A stretch of 64,000 nt of DNA from CBDDYU01 sp965235655 (GCA_965235655.1 CBDDYU010000002.1:348335-412334), one strand, 5' to 3'. Positions 24,504 through 33,485 are shown, numbered from the stretch's first letter. The notes: generated by a model from the sequence alone, not told the origin. Made by a program: numbers and translations.

Positions 24504-25386
24504 GTTCTTCCGAACTTACAGCAGAATTTTGCTTAAGCAATATTGATAATAAGTTACCAATTTTGTCCGTTAAGTCTTTTCGTTCAACAATAATATCTAC
24601 AAATCCTGTTTTTTCTACGTACTCACTTCTCTGAAATCCTTCAGGCAATTCCTCTTTAACTGTACCTTGAATAACTCTAGCACCTGCAAAAGCAATTAAA
24701 GCACCAGGTTCAGCGATGTGGATATCCCCAAGCATTGCGTAAGATGCAGTAATACCTCCAGCAGTAGGGTCTGTAATCAAAACTAAGTAGGGTAAATTGT
24801 TTCTTTTAAGTTCATTGATTGCAAGAGTGGTTCTAGTCATCTGCGATAAAGAGATTAACGATTCCATCATTCTCATTCCACCACCTGCACTGATACAAAG
24901 AAATGGAGTTTGATTTTCAATTGCATATTGAATGCCATATAAAAAAGCCTCACCTTCAGCAGCAGCCATAGAAGCTCCTAAAAAATCAAAATCAGATGCA
25001 ACCGCAGTTACTTTAATATTATTAATGTTACCAGAAGCAACCATCATTCCACATTGCATACCTGTTTTTTTTCTAGCACTTTTTAATCGGTCTTTATAAG
25101 ATTTTTTATCAGTCCAATTTAAGGGATCATCAGCAGGAATAGGGGTCTTAAATATTTCATAATTATTTTTACCAAACAATATATCAAATCTTTGTGTTGG
25201 TTTAATTCGATGGTGTTTATTGCAATCTGGGCAAACAAATAAATTATTTTCTAAGTCTTTTTTTAAAATTGGCCCTCTGCAGCATGATGTCCAGTCACTT
25301 TTTTCAATATCTTCCTTAGAGGCTCTTTTATTAATAGCAGTTTTAATCTTTTCACCTGCTCTAATTATTTTGGTAATCCAATTCAT
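24457..25386 (-). CDS. accD: Acetyl-CoA carboxylase carboxyltransferase subunit beta
   Basis: Forms malonyl-CoA with AccA for fatty-acid synthesis. The 309-residue protein has the carboxyltransferase core (SAGGGMRMMESLISL, TDPTAGGITASYAMLGD). The N-terminal zinc ribbon is altered: VCPDC (Cys52, Cys55) is intact, but the first knuckle reads SCCRGP (Cys35-Cys36) instead of CxxC. Its partner accA is about 21 kb away at 46744. It overlaps trpA by 4 nt and folC by 47 nt. Confidence 0.95.
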   Translation of the reverse strand: MNWITKIIRAGEKIKTAINKRASKEDIEKSDWTSCCRGPILKKDLENNLFVCPDCNKHHRIKPTQRFDILFGKNNYEIFKTPIPADDPLNWTDKKSYKDRLKSARKKTGMQCGMMVASGNINNIKVTAVASDFDFLGASMAAAEGEAFLYGIQYAIENQTPFLCISAGGGMRMMESLISLSQMTRTTLAINELKRNNLPYLVLITDPTAGGITASYAMLGDIHIAEPGALIAFAGARVIQGTVKEELPEGFQRSEYVEKTGFVDIIVERKDLTDKIGNLLSILLKQNSAVSSEEHETTEDSQSLTKAAS

Positions 25387-26186
25387 TTAATTTTATTTTT
25401 TAATCTTTTCACAATATTAGTAACATTTGTGACAGGATTTTGTCTCTTTTTAATTGAATTAGATATTTCTTTACATAATGCACTACCAACAACTAATCCG
25501 TCCGCTTTTCTCAATGATTTAATTGTTTTTTCAGTAATTCCAAAGCCAATTACGACATTTTTAGATTTATCTATTTGCTTAATTTTACTGTAACGCTCTA
25601 AAATTTTTTTAGGGGAAACTTTCAATTTTCCACCTGTTGTTGATAGCATCGAGATATAATAAACCATATCATGTGATGCTTTCATAATTTGCTTTAATCT
25701 ATGATTTGAGGTGGTTGGTGAAACTAGTTGAATAAAATTAATTCCTTTTTTTTTACACTTATTTGCAAAGTTTGTGTTTTCTGGATAAGGAAGATCTACA
25801 ACAATTAACCCATCAACATTTGAATTTGAGCATTTCTTTAAAAAATTATTCTCACCATATTGATAGATCATATTATAATAACCCATCATAATAATTGGTT
25901 TTGTTGATTTTATTTTTTTAAAATCTTTTACAATTGAAAAAACATCATTAATTTTAATTCCATTTTTAATAGCTCGGTAAGCACTAGTTTGAATTTGTCC
26001 TCCATCAGCTATAGGTGTGTTATGAGGAAACCCCAACTCACAAATATCAGCATGATTTGAAATTGATTTTAAAATTTCTAAAGATTTTTTTTTAGAATTA
26101 TCACCTGCTACCGTGTAAGTTAATAAAGCTGGTCTTTTTTCATTTTTTGCTTTTAAAAATGCTTGATTAATTAATGATGAACTCAT
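25383..26186 (-). CDS. trpA: Tryptophan synthase alpha chain, loop 2 altered
   Basis: Cleaves indole-3-glycerol phosphate to indole and G3P. The 267-residue barrel keeps catalytic Glu50 (Salmonella Glu49) and Asp61 (Asp60) in CELGFPHNTPIADGGQIQ. The canonical loop 2 sequence PFSDPLADG reads PHNTPIADG, so Asp56, which contacts the beta chain, is Thr57. The loop 6 threonine survives in LSTTGG, and the phosphate sites GFGI and VVGSAL are normal. It shares 1 nt with trpB, which is altered at the matching contact. The gene order supports a true TrpA. Confidence 0.92.
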   Translation of the reverse strand: MSSSLINQAFLKAKNEKRPALLTYTVAGDNSKKKSLEILKSISNHADICELGFPHNTPIADGGQIQTSAYRAIKNGIKINDVFSIVKDFKKIKSTKPIIMMGYYNMIYQYGENNFLKKCSNSNVDGLIVVDLPYPENTNFANKCKKKGINFIQLVSPTTSNHRLKQIMKASHDMVYYISMLSTTGGKLKVSPKKILERYSKIKQIDKSKNVVIGFGITEKTIKSLRKADGLVVGSALCKEISNSIKKRQNPVTNVTNIVKRLKNKIK

Positions 26187-27418
26187 TAAATTTTTCCTAA
26201 TCTTTCTTTTAAGATATCCCTATCTTTTTTTGCATCTCCACAGGAATTGACAATGATGATTGTATCCTCACTTAATTTTGGAGCAATTTTTATAGCCTCT
26301 GCAAAAGCGTGACTAGGCTCTAAACTTGGATTGAGTTTCTCAAATTTTTTAACCATTTGATAAGCATTAAGGGCATCTTCATCTGTTGCATAAGTGTATC
26401 TTGCTCTTTTAGTATCTTTTAAATAACAATGGATAGGGCTTACCCCTGGATAATCTAAACCAGCACTTATTGATTCGGTGTCACTAATTTGTCCTTCTGA
26501 ATTTTGACAAACATAAGAAGCAGCACCATGCAAGATACCAATTTTAGCATTTCTGCTTAAAGGAGCGGCATGAAGTTTAGAGTTTTTTGGCCCACCGGCT
26601 TCAACACCAATGAGTTCAATTTGTTTTTTATCATAATCAATAAATTCACTCCAAAAACCATAGGCGGAGCTTCCACCACCCACACAATTAATTAGCTTTA
26701 TTTTATTTGGTATTTTTTTAAATTGTGATTTTAGTTGAACTTTAAGTTCTCTAGAAATTTGTGCAGTACTCCATCCACAAATTTTAACAAAAATATTTGG
26801 ACCAACTGTTGAACCTACACACATATGAGTATTGTCACAATTGGATACCCAGTATCTCATACATTCACTTACTGCATCAACCAAAGTTTGACTTCCAGAA
26901 TAAACTGGTACTATTTCAGCACCATTTTTTCTCATAGCATCACAATTAGGTTTTTGTCTTTTAATATCTTTTGCCCCCATAAAAATTTTACATTTAAGAC
27001 CAAATTTTTTAGCAGCCATACTTAACATTTTACCTGCATAGCCAGCACCCGTATCACCTACGATATATTTTTTGCCCATTGATTTACAAATTAGAGCATG
27101 AACTGTGGCATTGTATATTTTATGTGCACCACCATTAGCCTCAGAGACTACTTTTGCCCAAATTTGAGCACCACCTAGATGATTGGTTAAATTTTCTAAT
27201 TTTACAAATGAGGTTGGAGAACCAATGTAGTTTTTAAAATAAAAGTCTCTTTTTTTAATAAATTTTTTATCTTTTCTTAGTTTTTGAAATTGAACTGTTA
27301 AGTCCTCTATAGGTTTTTTAAGTGTTTCTGGAATAAAACTGCCACCAAATTTACCACCCCAAAAACCATATTTATCATGTTGATCAATTAGAGGAATACC
27401 TTTTTTAAGCTGCATCAT
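26186..27418 (-). CDS. trpB: Divergent tryptophan synthase beta chain
   Basis: PLP enzyme joining indole to serine; 410 residues, aligned without gaps over the catalytic half. The PLP lysine is Lys100 (GGAHKIYN; Salmonella Lys87). Asp322 (Asp305), Glu367 (Glu350), Arg154 (Arg141) and the GGGS phosphate loop (247-250) remain. Key residues differ: Glu109 is Asp122, Gln114-His115 are Tyr-Ala (GDTGAGYAG replaces ETGAGQHG), Lys167 is Val180, and Ser377 is Cys393 (NSCGDAKKD replaces LSGRGDKD). It is flanked by trpF and trpA, so it probably is the working TrpB, but a changed reaction or a weaker enzyme is possible. Confidence 0.9.
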   Translation of the reverse strand: MMQLKKGIPLIDQHDKYGFWGGKFGGSFIPETLKKPIEDLTVQFQKLRKDKKFIKKRDFYFKNYIGSPTSFVKLENLTNHLGGAQIWAKVVSEANGGAHKIYNATVHALICKSMGKKYIVGDTGAGYAGKMLSMAAKKFGLKCKIFMGAKDIKRQKPNCDAMRKNGAEIVPVYSGSQTLVDAVSECMRYWVSNCDNTHMCVGSTVGPNIFVKICGWSTAQISRELKVQLKSQFKKIPNKIKLINCVGGGSSAYGFWSEFIDYDKKQIELIGVEAGGPKNSKLHAAPLSRNAKIGILHGAASYVCQNSEGQISDTESISAGLDYPGVSPIHCYLKDTKRARYTYATDEDALNAYQMVKKFEKLNPSLEPSHAFAEAIKIAPKLSEDTIIIVNSCGDAKKDRDILKERLGKI

Positions 27419-28028
27419 TTAATTTTTTAATTTTTTTTAAGAAGATTTCTATTTTGGAAATATCTTTTAATCCAGAAGTTTCTAGGCCTCCAGATATATC
27501 AATAATATCTGCTATTTTTTTATAATTTTCAAGTTTATCATCTATTTGAATATTTCCAGCTAGCATGATTTCTTTATTAATTTTTTTATTTTCAATTAAT
27601 TTATGGTCAAATGACATGCTTTTTTCATACCCTTTACTATCAAATAAAAAAATATCAGTGACATCATTATAATTTTGATAATTTTCAAAGTCTTTTTTAC
27701 TCTCAACAGTTAAAGCAGTAATAACTTTTTTATTATAATTATTTTTAATTTTTTTTACTTCTTCAGGACTGCAATCATAAAGTTGATAATAATCAAAAGG
27801 TAAATCTTTTATTTCTTCAAGAATTTTAGTGTTAGGCTTCACTAACACTGCCACATAATATGATTTTTTTTTATCAATTTTGAGCAAATCTTTAAGAGCT
27901 TTTAATTCTACAAATCTTTTTGATTTTGGATAATTTACAATAAAACCAATATAAGTGGGTGGAAAGGGATGATTTGTTAAATATTGAAGAGTTTTAATAT
28001 CTGAAATTCCACAAATCTTTAATTTCAT
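27405..28028 (-). CDS. trpF: Phosphoribosylanthranilate isomerase
   Basis: Amadori rearrangement of phosphoribosylanthranilate in tryptophan synthesis. The 207-residue barrel opens MKLKICGI with catalytic Cys6, has the acid in IFLFDSKG, and the phosphate site DISGGLETSGLKD. The sequence is rather divergent and short in loops. It overlaps trpB by 14 nt and abuts pyrF with no gap. trpC, trpD and trpE are not in the window. Confidence 0.92.
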   Translation of the reverse strand: MKLKICGISDIKTLQYLTNHPFPPTYIGFIVNYPKSKRFVELKALKDLLKIDKKKSYYVAVLVKPNTKILEEIKDLPFDYYQLYDCSPEEVKKIKNNYNKKVITALTVESKKDFENYQNYNDVTDIFLFDSKGYEKSMSFDHKLIENKKINKEIMLAGNIQIDDKLENYKKIADIIDISGGLETSGLKDISKIEIFLKKIKKLNDAA

Positions 28029-28706
28029 CTAATTCAGTGATGAAATAATTTTTTTTATATTTTCTTTAGGATTGCCTTTAGTTATTGGTCTTCCGATTAT
28101 TAAACAATCACTGCCTGCATCTATTGCTTGTTTAGCATTCATAGTTCTTTTTTGATCATCATCCCCAGCTTCTTGTCTTATCCCAGGTGTAAAACATTTT
28201 AAATTAGGTGCAATTTCTTTGATCATTTTGATTTCTAAAGGGCTACATATAACACCATGAAGTTTTGCTTCATCGGCAATTTTAATTAATCTTAAAACCT
28301 GATCTTTTACTTGATCTTTAAATCCTAAACTTAGTAAATCCTCATCATTAAAACTAGTTAAAACAGATACACCTAATAATTTTAAATTAATATCTTGAGC
28401 AACTTTATTTGCAGCTTTTAGAGCATCTAATCCATTTAATAAATGAACGGTAGCATAGCTTACATTTAATTTTTCTAAAGATTTAATAGATTCTATTAAT
28501 GTATTTTTGATATCAAAAAATTTTGCATCATAAAAAATTGGTTTATTAAACTTAGACAGTTCTTTTATTTCTTCAGGGGATCTTTGAGTAATATATTGAA
28601 GTCCAATTTTAATTCCTGAAATATCCTCATGAATTTGGTTAAGTAGATCTAAAATTTCTTTTTGACTTGATACATCGCAAGCAACAAAAATACTTTTATT
28701 TGTCAT
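28029..28706 (-). CDS. pyrF: Orotidine 5'-phosphate decarboxylase
   Basis: Final step of UMP synthesis. The 225-residue barrel has the active-site array as FYDAKFFDIKNT, preserving the Asp-x-Lys-x-x-Asp pattern, and the C-terminal phosphate loop LIIGRPIT. The segment TPGIRQEAGDDDQKR is also typical. It overlaps ihfB by 11 nt and abuts trpF. The pyrF-trpF-trpB-trpA order is common in alphaproteobacteria. Confidence 0.95.
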   Translation of the reverse strand: MTNKSIFVACDVSSQKEILDLLNQIHEDISGIKIGLQYITQRSPEEIKELSKFNKPIFYDAKFFDIKNTLIESIKSLEKLNVSYATVHLLNGLDALKAANKVAQDINLKLLGVSVLTSFNDEDLLSLGFKDQVKDQVLRLIKIADEAKLHGVICSPLEIKMIKEIAPNLKCFTPGIRQEAGDDDQKRTMNAKQAIDAGSDCLIIGRPITKGNPKENIKKIISSLN

Positions 28707-28986
28707 TGTTTAATTTTTTAAACATTTCTTTTGCCATTTTAAAGTGAATTGTTTTTTTTTCAGGGACATTTACTTTCTCACCTGTTTTTGGATTACGTCT
28801 AATTGATGCTTTTTGAATGTTTGTGGAAAAAACCCCAAACCCTCTAAGCTCAACTCTATCGCCTCTTTTAAGAGCTCTCTTTATCTCGTTTAAAATTATG
28901 TCTGTGAACTTCTCAAGGTCTTTTTTAAGGAAGTTTGGATAGTTTTCAGAGAGTTGTTTTAAAAGCTTTGATTTTACAATAGCCAA
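28696..28986 (-). CDS. ihfB: Integration host factor subunit beta (HU/IHF family)
   Basis: A 96-residue DNA-bending protein with the HU/IHF signature GDRVELRGFGVF and the beta-arm RRNPKTGEKV. Its place directly downstream of rpsA supports IHF-beta rather than HU, since rpsA-ihfB is a conserved pair. It would act as a heterodimer with an alpha subunit encoded elsewhere. It lies 14 nt after rpsA and overlaps pyrF by 11 nt. Confidence 0.92.
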   Translation of the reverse strand: MAIVKSKLLKQLSENYPNFLKKDLEKFTDIILNEIKRALKRGDRVELRGFGVFSTNIQKASIRRNPKTGEKVNVPEKKTIHFKMAKEMFKKLNNDK

Positions 28987-29000
28987 TTTAAATCTTCTTT

Positions 29001-30728
29001 TTACTCTTTATCTTCTTCTTTTTTTTTCAAATCCTCAGATAATGATGAGAAGGGAAGGTTTTTACCAGATCCTTCAGCACCATATTTTTCTAAAGCATCT
29101 TTCTTCTCAATTTCTTCTAGTAGTTTGATACTTAAACTTGCTTTTCTCTTATCTAGATCTAATTCAGCTATGGCACAGTCAATTCTTTCCCCACCGGTAA
29201 ATCTTGATGGTCTTGCATCTGCTGCACTAATAGCAATTTGAGATTTTTTGATATGAAAATCCATTTCACAACCTTCAGGTCTTACAATTAAGCCTTTATT
29301 ATCTGTTGAAACTATTTTTACAGTGATTGTTTGATTTACTTTTTTATCATTAAACCAATCAAATGGATCTGCTTGAGTTTGTCTTAAACCAACTCTAATT
29401 TTTTGATCAGCAGCTTTAACTTCTAAAACTTTAACTTTTAATTTGTCACCTTTTTTATATTTGGCTAATTCTTCTTCACCATTATTTAGGTATGTCAGAT
29501 CATTGCAGTGCAAGAATGCATCGACATCTAAATCTTCTATTTTAACAAATAATGAATATTCATTTTTATTTACCACCTCGCCTTCAACGATTGTTCCAAC
29601 TGGATATTTATTCTCAAAGGTTTCGAAAGGGTTTTCTTGTGTTAGTCGGTGTGAAATTGCAACTCTTCTTTTTTCTTTATCTATTTCAGTAATCACACAA
29701 TCAATTTCATCTCCAACTTTAAACATTTTTTTTGCAGAAACATTTTTCTTTGTCCAGCTCAACTCACTTGAGTGTAATAAAGTTGTAAGACCTGGTTCTA
29801 ATTCACAAAATGCGCCAAAGTCCATTAATTTTACAACTTTAACTTTATATATTTTATTAAGTTCATAGTTCTCTATGTGTTCAAATGGATCTGGTGATAG
29901 TTGTTTTACAGAACATCCAACTTGTAATTTTTCAGTATCAACTGAGATAACCTTAAGATCATGTTTTTCACCAATATTAAAAACTTCATCGGGGTGATTT
30001 ACTCTTGAGTAAGAAATTTCCTGAAGATGAACTAGTACGTCGAGCTCATTATTTACATTAAAGAAACATCCAAAAGTACTATATCCTTTAACTTCAGCAC
30101 CCTTAATAATGTCACCAACTTTGTATTTTTCAATAATTTTTGCTTTATCCTCTTTTTTGAAAGAAGAAATTATTTCTCTTCTTGAAACACAAGCATTACC
30201 TCTAACTTTATCCAATTTTATTAGAGCGAACTTTTGAGGCTCGTTCATTAAATGGCTAATATCTTTTAGAGGTTTATCGCTTATTTGAGAACCAGGTAAA
30301 AACATTAAAGAACCAGTATCGATATGTTCAACTATACATCCGCCTTTACATTTAGATGTAATTTTTCCCATAATAGGTTCGTTTTTTTCATAAGCCTCAA
30401 CTAGTTTGTCCCAACCTTTAATTTTTTGAGCTTTATTAGCTGAAACAAGAACCTCACCATTTTTATCTTCTATTTTTTCTAATAATACAGAGATTGTTTC
30501 ACCTATCTTAATCTTGTCACTCAGACCCATGCTTTTTAGCTCGTTTATATCTAGCACTGGCTCACTCTTTAAACCTTCAACAAACAAAAAAACAAACTTT
30601 TCTGTAATTTTATTAATTTTTCCTTCAATTATTTTACCTTCTTCTATTTTTACTTTTGAAAGCTGACTATTTAATAATTTTTCGAATTCTTGTGAGGCTG
30701 GGTTTGATAGGTCGTTGTAAATTTCCAT
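29001..30728 (-). CDS. rpsA: 30S ribosomal protein S1
   Basis: mRNA-binding ribosomal protein with six S1 (OB-fold) repeats spread over about residues 25-550 and an acidic tail. I take the ATG at 30728 (575 residues, MEIYNDLSNPASQEFEKLLN). The longer open frame to 30776 runs into cmk, while the chosen ATG overlaps the cmk stop as TAATG. Repeats such as IKGAEVKGYSTFGCFFNV and YKVKVVKLMDFGAFCELEPG are typical. cmk-rpsA-ihfB is a conserved proteobacterial string. Confidence 0.95.
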   Translation of the reverse strand: MEIYNDLSNPASQEFEKLLNSQLSKVKIEEGKIIEGKINKITEKFVFLFVEGLKSEPVLDINELKSMGLSDKIKIGETISVLLEKIEDKNGEVLVSANKAQKIKGWDKLVEAYEKNEPIMGKITSKCKGGCIVEHIDTGSLMFLPGSQISDKPLKDISHLMNEPQKFALIKLDKVRGNACVSRREIISSFKKEDKAKIIEKYKVGDIIKGAEVKGYSTFGCFFNVNNELDVLVHLQEISYSRVNHPDEVFNIGEKHDLKVISVDTEKLQVGCSVKQLSPDPFEHIENYELNKIYKVKVVKLMDFGAFCELEPGLTTLLHSSELSWTKKNVSAKKMFKVGDEIDCVITEIDKEKRRVAISHRLTQENPFETFENKYPVGTIVEGEVVNKNEYSLFVKIEDLDVDAFLHCNDLTYLNNGEEELAKYKKGDKLKVKVLEVKAADQKIRVGLRQTQADPFDWFNDKKVNQTITVKIVSTDNKGLIVRPEGCEMDFHIKKSQIAISAADARPSRFTGGERIDCAIAELDLDKRKASLSIKLLEEIEKKDALEKYGAEGSGKNLPFSSLSEDLKKKEEDKE

Positions 30729-31387
30729 TAAATATTTAGTTTCCTGTCTATAATTTTTTTTATTTTTAAAAAACACGCTCTTTTAGATAAATTTGTAGTG
30801 TTAATCAATACCGAATCTTTAGTTTTCTTTAGTGGAGAAACTTTGCGATTATAGTCGCTTTTATCACGTTTTTTGATGCTTTTTAATACCTCCGCAAAGG
30901 ATATTTCATTATTTAAATTTTTAAGCTCTTTAAATCGTCTTAATGCTCGCGTCTTTATGTTTGCGGTTATAAAAAATTTAAATTCAGCATCAGGAACTAT
31001 ATTATAAGTTATATCTCTACCATCAAGGCAAGATCCATCAAACCTTTTTGGAGGATTGTATGCAAAATTAATTTGAAAAGAATGTACAAGTTTTCTAATT
31101 TTAATATCTTTTGATATGATAGAAGCTTCTGTTCCAACTTTATCAGAAACTAATTCCTTATTTTCTAAATCTTTTATTTTTAAAGATTTAATTTTTTTAT
31201 TAAGAAAATTAAGATTCCACTTTTTTGGAAATCTTAATTTCAAATAAGCTATAAATCGATATATTTTTCCAGTATCTAAATAAAACAAGTTATAATGTTT
31301 AGAAATTGCTTTTGCTAAAGTTCCAGCACCAGCTGCAGCTGGAGAATCTATTGCAATTTTTATTAATTTATTTCGTTTATTTATCAT
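30728..31387 (-). CDS. cmk: Cytidylate kinase with altered P-loop
   Basis: Phosphorylates CMP and dCMP with ATP; 219 residues. CLDGRDI and PDAEFKFFITA are the family substrate-site motifs, and KISLD-type context plus aroA-cmk-rpsA order fix the identity. The P-loop reads IAIDSPAAAGAGTLAKAI: the Walker A lysine expected in GKGT is Ala. The codons are clear (ggt gct gga act). Either another lysine or arginine takes its place or activity is reduced. It overlaps aroA by 11 nt and rpsA by 1 nt. Confidence 0.9.
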   Translation of the reverse strand: MINKRNKLIKIAIDSPAAAGAGTLAKAISKHYNLFYLDTGKIYRFIAYLKLRFPKKWNLNFLNKKIKSLKIKDLENKELVSDKVGTEASIISKDIKIRKLVHSFQINFAYNPPKRFDGSCLDGRDITYNIVPDAEFKFFITANIKTRALRRFKELKNLNNEISFAEVLKSIKKRDKSDYNRKVSPLKKTKDSVLINTTNLSKRACFLKIKKIIDRKLNI

Positions 31388-32702
31388 TTTTAATTTGATT
31401 TATAATTTTTAAAAAATTTGGAAAAGATGTTTTAATAGAGTCCTTATCGTGAATATACCAATTTCCACCAAAAGATAAGGCAGCAATAACACTTGTCATG
31501 AATACTCTGTGGTCTTTTAAAAATCCCTTAATTACAATTTTTTTATCTACTAAAAGATTTGGGTTACCAAATATCTTAATGGAGTCTTTAGTCATAATAT
31601 TTTTAATACCTAATAAGTTAAGGATTTTAGACCCCCATATTAATCTTGGACTTTCTTTTTGGTTTAATTCACTTAAATCTTTAAATGTAGATATTCCATC
31701 TGCTTTCGCGGCCACAAGAAAAATACTTAGGAACTCATCAATAGCACCACTATTAAATTTAGTAGGACAATTAATGGATTTAATTTTTTTTGGACTATTT
31801 ACTAATATGTCCGCAATAGGTTCCCCTTTATATATTCTTTTATTTCTAAAAATTATTTTAATACCCATCATTTTTAAAATTTCAATAGCCCCAGTTCTTG
31901 AAGAATTTATATTCACATTTTTTATAAGTAATTTTGAACTTTTGGCTAAAGAGGTAAGGATAATAAAAAAAGCGCTAGAACTTATATCTGATGGTATATT
32001 ATAATTTAGTGTTCTGATTTTTTTTGCTCTATTTATTTTTATTAAATCAAATTTGTCATAGTTTTTTACCTTGATTGGTAGCCCAAGGTGTTTACACAAA
32101 ATTTCTGTATGATTTCTAGATTTTTTTGCTTTGATGATGGTAGTTCCTGGTGTTTTTAATGCAGCCAATATTATACTGCTTTTTACTTGTGCGGATCCTT
32201 TGTCTTCATAGTGATATATTGGTTTTGTAATATCTACACCTTTAATAGTTAAAGGTAGATGTTTATTTTTTGAAAGTTTAAATGTTGGTCCAAATTTACT
32301 TAGAGGGTCAGTTACTCTTTTAAAATCTCTTTTACTTAAACTGCTATCTCCAATCAATTTAATCTCTTTATCAGAATTTACTAATAACCCCAGAATTAAC
32401 CTACCTAAGGTTCCAGAATTTTTAGCGTTGATCGTTAAATTTTTATTAAATTTAAATCCGTTAATACCTTTGCCATAAATTTTACAAGTGTTTTTTTTTA
32501 TAATTACTTTAATGCCTAATTTTCTAATTGCTTCCAATGCTGCCGAAACATCTTCTGACATGAGTAAATTCTGAGCTTTTGAAATGCCCGATGCAATAGA
32601 CGAAAAAAGAACCCATCTGATACTTATACTTTTGTCTCCTGAAACAGATATTTTTTTATCAAAATTTTTAATTTTTTTTTTAATAACGATGTAATTGGGC
32701 AT
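31377..32702 (-). CDS. aroA: 3-phosphoshikimate 1-carboxyvinyltransferase (EPSP synthase)
   Basis: Transfers enolpyruvate from PEP to shikimate 3-phosphate in aromatic amino-acid synthesis. The 441-residue protein has SGDKSISIRWVL near the N-terminus and the NSGTLGRLILGL motif, both substrate-binding. FKDLSELNQKESPRLIWG near residue 345 corresponds to the LRxKESDR region, and FLKDHRVFMT to the conserved DHRMAMS. It overlaps cmk by 11 nt and lies 6 nt after lptB. Confidence 0.95.
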   Translation of the reverse strand: MPNYIVIKKKIKNFDKKISVSGDKSISIRWVLFSSIASGISKAQNLLMSEDVSAALEAIRKLGIKVIIKKNTCKIYGKGINGFKFNKNLTINAKNSGTLGRLILGLLVNSDKEIKLIGDSSLSKRDFKRVTDPLSKFGPTFKLSKNKHLPLTIKGVDITKPIYHYEDKGSAQVKSSIILAALKTPGTTIIKAKKSRNHTEILCKHLGLPIKVKNYDKFDLIKINRAKKIRTLNYNIPSDISSSAFFIILTSLAKSSKLLIKNVNINSSRTGAIEILKMMGIKIIFRNKRIYKGEPIADILVNSPKKIKSINCPTKFNSGAIDEFLSIFLVAAKADGISTFKDLSELNQKESPRLIWGSKILNLLGIKNIMTKDSIKIFGNPNLLVDKKIVIKGFLKDHRVFMTSVIAALSFGGNWYIHDKDSIKTSFPNFLKIINQIKNDK

Positions 32703-32708
32703 TTAGTA

Positions 32709-33485
32709 TTAATTAAAATTAAAGGAGTCTCCAAAATAAGCATTTTTAGCATTTGCATTATTCACCAAATTTTGAGGAGAGTCCTGGGCTACAATTTTAC
32801 AATTACTTAATATCATGGCTGTATCGACACAGGCCAATAAATCTCTAGCTTGGTGATCACAAATACAAATTGTAATCTCATTTTCTTGTTGTAGGTTTAC
32901 TATTATTTCTTGAAGCATTTTTATTGTGAGCACATCTAAAGCTGCAAAGCATTCATCTAATAAAAGCACTTTTGGATCTGATAATAAAGATATTGCAATT
33001 ACTAATTTTTTTTTCTGTCCTCCAGATAAAAATTTAGCTTTTACATTTTTAATATTTTCAAGTTCAAATTTATTTATTAAATAACTTATTTTTTGCTCGA
33101 TTAAGTTTTTTGATTCAATCACTATTTCTCCAACAGCTTTTAAATTATCATATAATGTTAAGTCATTGAAATAACCACCATGTTGAGGCACATACCCAAC
33201 TTTGAATTTCTTTGTTCTTAAGTAAACTGGATAATTATTAACTTCTTCACCATTAATTTGAATTTTTCCAGAGTTAGGAGAAATTAGTCCAGTTATCAAA
33301 TTGAATATAGTCGATTTTCCAACACCATTTGGACCTAACATCCCAAATATTTGACCTTTAAGAATTTTAAAATCAATATTATCTAAAATTAATCTATTTC
33401 CATAAGATAAACTTATATTTTTAAACTCTATGATAGCATTATCTTGTTTAAATGATTTAATTCGAAATTTTTTTATTATTGCCAT
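32709..33485 (-). CDS. lptB: LPS export ABC transporter ATP-binding protein
   Basis: ATPase that powers lipopolysaccharide extraction from the inner membrane with LptFG. The 258-residue protein has Walker A GPNGVGKST (51-59, Lys57), signature LSGGQKKK, Walker B VLLLDECFAALD (Cys in place of the usual Pro after DE) and the switch histidine ICDHQ. Compared with typical LptB (about 240 residues) it has a short extra N-terminus, and its start lies 29 nt inside lptC. Confidence 0.92.
   Translation of the reverse strand: MAIIKKFRIKSFKQDNAIIEFKNISLSYGNRLILDNIDFKILKGQIFGMLGPNGVGKSTIFNLITGLISPNSGKIQINGEEVNNYPVYLRTKKFKVGYVPQHGGYFNDLTLYDNLKAVGEIVIESKNLIEQKISYLINKFELENIKNVKAKFLSGGQKKKLVIAISLLSDPKVLLLDECFAALDVLTIKMLQEIIVNLQQENEITICICDHQARDLLACVDTAMILSNCKIVAQDSPQNLVNNANAKNAYFGDSFNFN

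Noticed and set aside
29443..29868. 141-residue plus-strand frame inside rpsA
   Set aside because: Antisense shadow of S1 repeats; no family resemblance.
31498..32004. 168-residue plus-strand frame inside aroA
   Set aside because: Long, but wholly antisense to conserved EPSP synthase motifs; length is explained by the low stop density opposite this codon usage.
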